This document shows, piece after piece, positions 15,413-21,631 of a stretch of 64,000 nt of DNA. A program made the translations under genes and the position numbers. How positions within the stretch are numbered: the first letter of the stretch is position 1; every line of letters starts with the position of its first letter. Under the pieces are notes generated by a model. It was given only the letters and a program-made list of their open reading frames with translations. It did not search any database and had not been told where the DNA came from. This DNA comes from Hydrogenovibrio sp. 3SP14C1 (GTDB lineage Bacteria > Pseudomonadota > Gammaproteobacteria > Thiomicrospirales > Thiomicrospiraceae): positions 124,001-188,000 of the forward strand of contig NZ_JARTLM010000004.1 of NCBI RefSeq assembly GCF_029625905.1, read 5' to 3'.

Positions 15413-16471
15413 ATGAAAAACGAATCACTTAGAAACTTTGCGCATATTCCTATGCAGTCTGTCGGCCCTTTCAAACTGATTGGAGAGGTGGAAACAGATG
15501 ACTTGATGGTTCCGATGGCGACATATGAAACGCCGCTTTGGCCTTCTGTAGCGCGTGGTGCACGTGTCACACACCATGCTGGTGGCATTCGTGTCACCGT
15601 CATTGATGAGCGCATGACGCGCTCAGTCTTATTGGAAGCCCCGAATGCCAGCATTGCACTACAGCGCTTTCAAGCGTTGAAAGCAGACCCAGTAGCTTTG
15701 CAAGCGGTCGTTTCTCAATCAAGTCAATATGCTAAATTATTAGATTTAAACGCTCAAATTGTCGGAAATTTAATTTACCTAAGGCTCGAATTCAGTACCG
15801 GCGATGCGTCTGGTCACAATATGGTAACGAATGCGGCCGATAAATTAATTCCTTGGATTTTGGAAACTTATCCTGATTTAAGTTATGTTTCAATTTCGGC
15901 AAATTACTGTACCGATAAAAAAGTCTCTGCCGTGAACGGCATTTTAGGGCGCGGCAAAAATGTGGTTTGCGAAACAACCGTTCCAAGAAAACTGTGCCAA
16001 CGTTTTTTAAAAACCACACCAGAAGCAATTGTCGACCTCCATATCAAAAAAGACTTAATTGGCAGCATTGTTTCCGGTGGGCTCAGAACAGCCAATGCCC
16101 ATGTCGCAAATATGTTGCTCGGGTTTTATTTGGCGACAGGACAAGATGCAGCTAACATTGTCGAAGGCTCTCAAGCCATTAACCATGTCGAAGTCACGCC
16201 TGATGGCGATTTATACTTCTCAACGACCTTACCTAACTTGATTGTCGGCACGGTGGGCAACGGAAAAGGACTCGACTTCGTACTCGAAAATTTAGAGCAA
16301 CTCGGGTGTGCAGATAAAACCGCAAGGCCTGGAAAAAACGCTCGACGACTGGCTTGTATTGCAGGTGCAACCGCCCTATGTGGTGAGCTTTCTTTATTGG
16401 CCGCACAAACCAGTCCGGGAGAGCTTATGTCCGCCCATTTGAAGCTTGAACGCCAGAACGATCCTTCTTAA
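15413..16471 (+). CDS. mvaA: Hydroxymethylglutaryl-CoA reductase, class I-like
   Basis: Reduces HMG-CoA to mevalonate. The 352-aa soluble protein shows the catalytic set in class I arrangement: Glu39 in PMATYETPL, Lys169/Lys170 in NYCTDKKVSAVNG, Asp245 in GQDAAN and His342 near the C-terminus (SAHLKLER). STGDASGHNM and GRGKNVVCE are also class I-like (the eukaryotic, archaeal and some bacterial type) rather than class II as in Pseudomonas mevalonii. There are no membrane segments. It is first in the operon with the type 2 isomerase and HMG-CoA synthase genes. The start at 15413 has no clear ribosome site. An internal ATG at 15452 is an alternative, but it would remove the first 13 residues without gaining one. 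Confidence 0.9.
   Translation: MKNESLRNFAHIPMQSVGPFKLIGEVETDDLMVPMATYETPLWPSVARGARVTHHAGGIRVTVIDERMTRSVLLEAPNASIALQRFQALKADPVALQAVVSQSSQYAKLLDLNAQIVGNLIYLRLEFSTGDASGHNMVTNAADKLIPWILETYPDLSYVSISANYCTDKKVSAVNGILGRGKNVVCETTVPRKLCQRFLKTTPEAIVDLHIKKDLIGSIVSGGLRTANAHVANMLLGFYLATGQDAANIVEGSQAINHVEVTPDGDLYFSTTLPNLIVGTVGNGKGLDFVLENLEQLGCADKTARPGKNARRLACIAGATALCGELSLLAAQTSPGELMSAHLKLERQNDPS
16324..16332. repeat. Degenerate copy of the iterated palindrome (AAGGCCTGG)
   Basis: Within mvaA; the second base of the 10-mer is A (CAAGGCCTGG) and the frame reads Arg-Pro-Gly. Listed as a decayed or chance copy. Confidence 0.35.
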
Positions 16472-16477
16472 ACTTAT

Positions 16478-17509
16478 ATGTCTGATTCACCCATTACACA
16501 ACGTAAGCAAGACCACATAGACTGGTTATTGCAAGACGAGAAAATAGAACGTCGACAATCTGGCTTCGATCAAATCCAATTGACTCATCGCGGATTACCA
16601 GAGTGCGATTATGCGCAAATAGATTCAAGTGCTGCTTTTTTAGACTATACGCTTAACTTCCCGTTACTGATTTCCTCAATGACGGGTGGCGCATCTAATA
16701 ACTTAAACACCATCAACGAAAACCTGGCCAGAGCAGCAGAGCATTGCCAGGTGGCGATGGCGGTTGGTTCTCAGCGAACCATGATTCTTGATAATAAAGC
16801 AGAACAAAGTTTCCAGCTACGACAATTTGCTCCCACAGTACCGTTGATTGCCAACATGGGCGCGATTCAACTGAACTATGGATTTGGTTATGATGAAGCC
16901 CAAAAAATGGTTGAGACACTTGAAGCAGACGCACTGTACTTGCACCTTAACCCCCTGCAGGAAGTGATTCAACCGGAAGGTGACACCAACTTTGCCAAGC
17001 TGGCTGAAAAAATCGCACACTTGAAACAACAACTTTCAGTCCCCATTATCTTAAAAGAAGTCGGCTGCGGGTTATCCAGTAAAGACATTCAATTAGGCTT
17101 GGATGCCGGGATTGACTGGTTTGACCTGGCAGGCCGAGGTGGAACTTCCTGGAGCCGAATTGAAGCACACCGGGCGGATAATACCCAACAGGCTGATTTG
17201 GGTAAAACCTTTCAAGATTGGGGGTTAACAACGCCTCAAGCACTGAAACAAGTCCGCCCTTTTCAATCTCATGCACAATTTATTGCCAGTGGGGGGATTC
17301 GCAATGGCATCGACATGGTTAAATCGGTTATAATGGGCGCCCAAATTTGTGGGGTCGCTGCACCGCTGTTAAAGCCCGCCATGACTTCAACAAATGTTAC
17401 GATTGAAACCATAGAACAATTACAGCAAGAATTCCGTACTGCGCAATTCTTGCTGGGGATGCCAAAATTGGCAGATTTATTTTTAAACGATTCACTTATA
17501 GTGCCGTAA
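16478..17509 (+). CDS. fni: Type 2 isopentenyl-diphosphate isomerase (FMN-dependent)
   Basis: Interconverts IPP and DMAPP using reduced FMN. The 343-aa TIM-barrel protein shows the family's N-terminal RKQDHI segment, the SSMTGGA loop, VGSQR, HLNPLQEVIQPEGD (with the conserved Gln), and the flavin phosphate-binding stretches LAGRGGTSW and ASGGIRNG. It is unrelated to the metal-dependent type 1 enzyme. Only 6 bp separate it from mvaA, and it is followed 20 bp later by the HMG-CoA synthase gene, so it belongs to the mevalonate operon. Confidence 0.95.
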   Translation: MSDSPITQRKQDHIDWLLQDEKIERRQSGFDQIQLTHRGLPECDYAQIDSSAAFLDYTLNFPLLISSMTGGASNNLNTINENLARAAEHCQVAMAVGSQRTMILDNKAEQSFQLRQFAPTVPLIANMGAIQLNYGFGYDEAQKMVETLEADALYLHLNPLQEVIQPEGDTNFAKLAEKIAHLKQQLSVPIILKEVGCGLSSKDIQLGLDAGIDWFDLAGRGGTSWSRIEAHRADNTQQADLGKTFQDWGLTTPQALKQVRPFQSHAQFIASGGIRNGIDMVKSVIMGAQICGVAAPLLKPAMTSTNVTIETIEQLQQEFRTAQFLLGMPKLADLFLNDSLIVP

Positions 17510-17529
17510 CGGAAGACCCTATTTAACTC

Positions 17530-18705
17530 ATGAAAGTTGGTATTGACTTAATTCACTTTGCGACCTCAGATTACTTTTTGGGGTTGGATACGTTTGCCGA
17601 AGAAAAAGGGGCCGATTTAAACAAATACCTTATCGGCATCGGGCAAGAACAAATGTCAATTGCCCCACCTGATGAAGACATCGTGACGCTTTCAGCCAAA
17701 GCGGCGGCGCCCATTTTAGCTAAAATTGATAAGCAAAAAATCACAGCGGTCTTATTCGCAACCGAATCAGGCGTCGACCAATCCAAATCTGCGGGCGCAT
17801 TCCTACACGGTTTACTGAATTTATCAAAGCGTTGCCGTGTTGTCGAATTCAAACATGCCTGTTATGCCGGCACAGCGGCTCTGCAAATGGCAAACACCAT
17901 GGTTAAAGCAAACCCTAAGGAAAAGATTCTTGTCATTGCAGCTGACATTGCCAAATACGATGTTGACTCCTCCGGAGAAGCGACTCAAGGGTGTGGTGCT
18001 GTTGCAATGCTGGTTAAAGAAAACCCGCGTATTTTAAATATTGAACCGGGATCCGGGTATTACACCGATGATGTCATGGATTTTTGGCGCCCCAACTACC
18101 GAACTACGGCTTTAGTGGATGGTAAATACTCAACCAAAGTCTATTTAAATAGTCTCAAGCAGGCCTGGGAACATTTCGTTGAAGAAACAGGTCGTCACTT
18201 CGAGGATATCGATGCATTCTGTTATCACATTCCGTTTTCTCGAATGACAGAAAAAGCGCATAAAACTTTAGTTAAAAAAGTGAAAGCCGATATTTCTGAT
18301 GAAACATTTAAAGAACAAACCTTAGCTGGGCAAACCTATAACCGAGTTGTTGGGAACAGTTATAGTGCTTCACTCTTTATTGGGTTCTGCTCATTTCTAG
18401 ATAACGCCACACAAGACTTAAGCAACAAGCGCTTTGGGTTCTTTAGCTATGGATCAGGCTGCGTCGCAGAATTTTTCAGCGGCATTATTCAACCGGGGTA
18501 TAAACAACACCTCATGACTGAAAGCCACCAAAAACAAATTCAAAGCCGTCAAGCACTGAGTTATAAAGAATATCTGACTTTTTATCATCAATCTGATGCC
18601 GATGCCGACAACATCACCTTCCCAACATACAACAAAGGTCAGTTCAGATTAAAAGCCATCCGTGACCATATACGCTTATATGAGTCGGATGCACAGTTTA
18701 GTTAA
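17530..18705 (+). CDS. mvaS: Hydroxymethylglutaryl-CoA synthase
   Basis: Condenses acetoacetyl-CoA with acetyl-CoA to HMG-CoA, the entry step of the mevalonate pathway. The product is 391 aa, as in bacterial MvaS. Catalytic residues are in place: Glu79 in FATESGVDQSK, the acetyl-carrying Cys111 in FKHACYAGTAA, and His233 in CYHIPFSRM. GNSYSASLFIG and GSGCVAEFFSG are also typical. It is the last gene of the first mevalonate operon. It carries a near-copy of the iterated palindrome at 18160-18168 (KQAWEHF). No terminator was seen downstream. Confidence 0.95.
   Translation: MKVGIDLIHFATSDYFLGLDTFAEEKGADLNKYLIGIGQEQMSIAPPDEDIVTLSAKAAAPILAKIDKQKITAVLFATESGVDQSKSAGAFLHGLLNLSKRCRVVEFKHACYAGTAALQMANTMVKANPKEKILVIAADIAKYDVDSSGEATQGCGAVAMLVKENPRILNIEPGSGYYTDDVMDFWRPNYRTTALVDGKYSTKVYLNSLKQAWEHFVEETGRHFEDIDAFCYHIPFSRMTEKAHKTLVKKVKADISDETFKEQTLAGQTYNRVVGNSYSASLFIGFCSFLDNATQDLSNKRFGFFSYGSGCVAEFFSGIIQPGYKQHLMTESHQKQIQSRQALSYKEYLTFYHQSDADADNITFPTYNKGQFRLKAIRDHIRLYESDAQFS
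18160..18168. repeat. Near-copy of the iterated palindrome (CAGGCCTGG), coding
   Basis: Reads GCAGGCCTGGG in mvaS, in frame as Gln-Ala-Trp. The outermost base differs from the exact 10-mer. Confidence 0.7.
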
Positions 18706-18762
18706 TCTGCAAAATTGCTTTCCATAGACAAGCATCATTTTTTCTAACAGACAGCTCGCACC

Positions 18763-18793
18763 TTGCTACAATTCATTTAAAGAACCTTATAAT
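18763..18793 (+). promoter_or_regulatory. Candidate promoter of the AEC transporter gene
   Basis: TTGCTA (18763-18768) and a perfect TATAAT (18788-18793) are separated by 19 bp, longer than ideal. The -10 ends 15 bp before the ATG. Confidence 0.35.
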
Positions 18794-18808
18794 TTCAAAA
18801 GGCTTTAA

Positions 18809-19762
18809 ATGTCATCTCTCAGTGCCATTCCTTCCATTTTAATCTTAATCGCGCTTATTTCACTCGTTGTGTTGGTACGAAAAATTGGGATAGTGAAGCA
18901 AGAGAACGGTGCTCTTTTTGCCCAGATCGTAACGCATCTAACTTTACCCGCAACTATTTTCTATGCCCTCTCTCACGCCCAAGACCTACAATGGGACTAT
19001 GCCTTAGTCGTATTATTTATCTTAGGAACTGAGGTTATCTTATTAGCGTTTGCTTGGTGGATTGGACGCCAATTAAAGCTTCCTAAACCGAAACTAGGAA
19101 GTCTAATGCTGGTATCCGCTTTTGGTAGTTCTGCCCTACTAGGCTATGCCATTGTTGAACAAGTTTTTCCGACAGACTTGAATGCTATCTCAGAAGCCGT
19201 ATTTATTTCAGAACTGGGGGTTGGTGTTGGCTTATTCACGGTTGGTACACTCGTGGCGATTTATTTTGGGGGGCATCAAACACAGTCAAAGATAACCGCC
19301 TTACAAAGTTTACTGACGTTCACTAAATCGCCTATTTTTATTTCTATTGTACTGGGCATCCTGTATGGACAATTACAGCTTCCTTTAGACGGTATTTTCT
19401 TTACAGAGATATTCAATGCAGTCCACCTGATCGCGCAAGCCAACACTTTCTTCGTCGTATTGACTATCGGTGTCATGCTTGAATTCAGTGGCTTCAAACA
19501 TATTCTGGTGCTAGCCGTCGTGGCGATTATATTAAAACTCATTATCAGCCCCATTCTAGTATGGCTGCCTACGCTTGCTCTTCCTTTGCAACAATGGCAA
19601 ATGGAAGTCATTCTGCTTGAATCCGCCATGCCATCCGCTATGCTCAGTGTCGTTTTAGCAAAAAGGTATGGCTGTGACGCCCATTTAGCATCAAGATTGG
19701 TCTACATTACGACCCTAGCCAGTGCTATGACGATTCTATTTATGTTAGGAATATTAAGATAA
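18809..19762 (+). CDS. AEC (auxin efflux carrier) family transporter
   Basis: Integral inner-membrane protein of 317 aa with about ten hydrophobic segments arranged as two five-helix halves. The N-terminal half contains LTLPATIFYAL and the C-terminal half ends with LLESAMPSAMLSVVLAKRYG followed by two closing helices, as in the AEC family (malonate, malate and other organic anion permeases in bacteria). The substrate cannot be assigned. It is not overlapped with the mevalonate operon (103-bp gap with its own candidate promoter). Downstream are 32 bp and then the left tRNA-Ser copy. Confidence 0.85.
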   Translation: MSSLSAIPSILILIALISLVVLVRKIGIVKQENGALFAQIVTHLTLPATIFYALSHAQDLQWDYALVVLFILGTEVILLAFAWWIGRQLKLPKPKLGSLMLVSAFGSSALLGYAIVEQVFPTDLNAISEAVFISELGVGVGLFTVGTLVAIYFGGHQTQSKITALQSLLTFTKSPIFISIVLGILYGQLQLPLDGIFFTEIFNAVHLIAQANTFFVVLTIGVMLEFSGFKHILVLAVVAIILKLIISPILVWLPTLALPLQQWQMEVILLESAMPSAMLSVVLAKRYGCDAHLASRLVYITTLASAMTILFMLGILR

Positions 19763-19794
19763 AAGAGTTTAGATAAGACAGAAATACAAAATAA

Positions 19795-19885
19795 TGGCGG
19801 ATAGCGAGGGATTCGAACCCTCGATAGGCTATTAACCTATACACGCTTTCCAGGCGTGCTCCTTCAACCGCTCAGACAGCTATCC
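19795..19885 (-). tRNA. tRNA-Ser (anticodon GGA), left copy
   Basis: A 91-nt class II tRNA with encoded CCA. The acceptor stem is GGATAGC/GCTATCC, the anticodon loop CTGGAAA gives GGA (reading UCC and UCU), there is a long variable arm, and the T-loop is TTCGAAT. It is identical to the right copy. Its upstream side (19889 onward) is element DNA, so it may lack the native promoter. Confidence 0.95.
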
Positions 19886-19941
19886 GAAGGTTTATTGAAG
19901 CTGACCAATGAATTTCAAGAACATAATTCTATGCTCTGTGT

Positions 19942-19980
19942 ATGAGTAGATTATAGCACTCTACTCATAGTTCTACTCAT
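19942..19980. promoter_or_regulatory. Candidate integrase arm-type sites, left end
   Basis: Three copies of the 9-mer TCTACTCAT lie in 39 bp: inverted at 19942-19950, direct at 19960-19968 and 19972-19980. The same 9-mer recurs at the right end of the element, beside the integrase start. Matching clusters at both ends are what tyrosine integrase arm sites look like. Confidence 0.6.
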
Positions 19981-20083
19981 CGTTGTCAAAAAAACACTTC
20001 GCTAACAAAACTAACTTTCTGACGATATTAGAATCTGTAACCACATTACTTACAGATTAACTGATAAATAAATTAAAGTATTT

Positions 20084-20536
20084 TTAATTCTTCTGATTTT
20101 CTTCTTGCAGTTTTTCCCATTGCTCTTTTGTAAAAAACATTCCTTTTAAATAATCGTATTGAAACTGATTAACTTTTCCTGCAACAGTTTTAAAACAATT
20201 AGGTTTTTCGGAAGAATCAATCATAGCGGTAAGCAAAGGATTACCCATATACTTTTCTAAAGTTTGCTCTTTATTCAAACACATTATTTTATTGGCATCC
20301 CTCTCCCAAACGAGCTTAGTACCACTCTTAATGTCTCCAATCAATTTACCATTGTCGTAAATATTCGCCCCTCTTAACCCACCAACCATTGAAGACTCTC
20401 TGTATAAAACAACAATAGCCTTTCCATCTGGAATCTTGGCATTTACATCTGCTACCCGAACATTCTGCGTAGCACTACAACCATAAAGCGCTGAAATTGA
20501 CAACAAAGCAAAACACATAATAATAATTTTTTTCAT
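20084..20536 (-). CDS. Lipoprotein carried by the element (DUF2846-like)
   Basis: Predicted lipoprotein of 150 aa: signal sequence MKKIIIMCFALLSISALYGC with lipidated Cys20, then a compact domain resembling DUF2846 (KAIVVLYRESSMVGG, IYDNGKLIGDIKSGTKLVW). The C-terminal tail is charged (EKLQEENQKN). Function of the domain is unknown. The gene is the element's only obvious cargo; it reads leftward toward the left tRNA copy and has an AT-rich upstream region. Whether it helps the host or protects the element, for instance as a surface-exclusion factor, cannot be judged from sequence. Confidence 0.8.
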   Translation of the reverse strand: MKKIIIMCFALLSISALYGCSATQNVRVADVNAKIPDGKAIVVLYRESSMVGGLRGANIYDNGKLIGDIKSGTKLVWERDANKIMCLNKEQTLEKYMGNPLLTAMIDSSEKPNCFKTVAGKVNQFQYDYLKGMFFTKEQWEKLQEENQKN

Positions 20537-20711
20537 TTCTAATCCATATTTTATTTTAATTTAAAGCCAAACAATCCACTTCTGGCAAAAAACAAGACTC
20601 AAAAGGTTGTTCAAGCAACTCTTAAAAATTATCCATATTTAAAGAGTACTAAAAAAGTCTTATTTTGTACACAAAGCAACTTCTTATTACACGACAAAGA
20701 ATAGGGTGTTA

Positions 20712-21099
20712 ATGTATCTTTTCATGTATGTTATATTTTTCATAAACTTCACTCTAGAGAGTGAGTTAAGTTTACTTTTGCGAGCTATCCGACAACCGAA
20801 GGGCGTCAGTTCGATTCACCAAAACTTAATTGAATTGGAGTGTATGTTCATGTATGTTATTTTTCAGAAATTTCACAAATCAAATGTAGGTAAAGTTAAC
20901 TTTCAAAACTGTTGCAAACTCTCATAAAATATAAAAATAATTACCTGAAATGAAACAATCTCATCTAGATAAAAAAGCAACCTAGACTCAAACCATACGG
21001 GGGGTATTGCCTAGTTCAAAAAAGTACTGAAAGTTAAACTAGGCTTAAACAAAATTAGAACATTTCACACATGAGCTTGAGTGTATGTTTATGTATGTT
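20712..21099 (+). repeat. Iteron-like direct repeats (TGTATGTT-ATGTATGTT)
   Basis: Similar units begin at about 20712, 20841 and 21081. The first two share a longer imperfect match that runs on through TTATTTTT-CA-AAA-TTCAC for about 38 bp. The third keeps only the paired TGTATGTT/ATGTATGTT core. Repeats of this kind near a replication-type gene may be initiator binding sites. Confidence 0.5.
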
Positions 21100-21189
21100 T
21101 GGTGATTTATATGTTTTTGAACCTTTTCAACTTGCTATGAAAACTAGGAGTACTCCCTCTAGATTGCCATACAAGCTTGTCATAGCAAA

Positions 21190-21540
21190 CTAGGCCTCCC
21201 TCTCTCATTCATTCTTTGGTGGTCATCTCGACCATGTGCCGTTAGCTATAAACGAAAGCATGAACGTAGTGCGAAGCACGAAGTGAATGAATGAGAGCAA
21301 TGAGCTATAAGGCTAAGTGTGAGAGATGATGAGCTTCGCAGAAGCGAAAACTTCTTGATGTAGAGCTATCATCATTGAGAGTTAAAAAATAAACACAAAG
21401 CTCTTTGTTTTGACGTTCTCAGCCTCTGACGAGGCTTCATCAGCTCTTACCCTTAGTCTTTTGTTTGTGAATGAATGAGGAGGTTTCGCTACGCTACACC
21501 TCTCACCCATTCAACACAACGACACGGGAAAGTTCTGACC
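21190..21540. ncRNA. Candidate structured RNA or structured DNA site
   Basis: A 13-bp perfect inverted repeat (21202-21214 with 21285-21297) surrounds a GTGC-GAA-GCAC hairpin (21269-21279). Beyond it are TTCGC-AGAA-GCGAA (21335-21348) and AGCCTC-TGAC-GAGGCT (21421-21436). GTGAATGAATGAG is repeated directly at 21283 and 21467. The density of tight short-loop hairpins is unlike the AT-rich surroundings. The strand is unknown. Confidence 0.35.
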
Positions 21541-21631
21541 ACTGAATAGGAAATGTTGGAGATTAAGAAAGAAAATCATTTCATTTTTCCATATATATAG
21601 AAATACTAAATAACTATGAAATGAAATTAAC

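Larger units (their letters stand above)
20537..21631. other. 1.1-kb gene-free, repeat-rich and foldable region in the element
   Basis: No convincing gene was found on either strand. The left part (20711-21100) holds three copies of a TGTATSTT...ATGTATGTT repeat. At 21009-21044 there is an 8-bp inverted repeat (GCCTAGTT/AACTAGGC) with a 20-nt loop. The right part (21190-21540) is more GC-rich and holds several short hairpins and a 13-bp inverted repeat. This may include a replication origin or a structured RNA. Confidence 0.6.

Noticed and set aside
20783-20820. A tRNA-like fragment (AGCTATCCGA and GTTCGATTC)
   Set aside because: The first word matches the tRNA-Ser end by 10 bases, but no cloverleaf stems can be formed; probably chance or a tiny remnant.
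20706-20927. A 73-codon open frame in the element non-coding region
   Set aside because: It runs through the TGTATGTT repeats, which alone create its repeated Met-Tyr-Val pattern; there is no good ribosome site and no domain.
21190-21540. CRISPR array
   Set aside because: Repeats are short, unevenly spaced and partly inverted; no regular repeat-spacer units and no cas genes.
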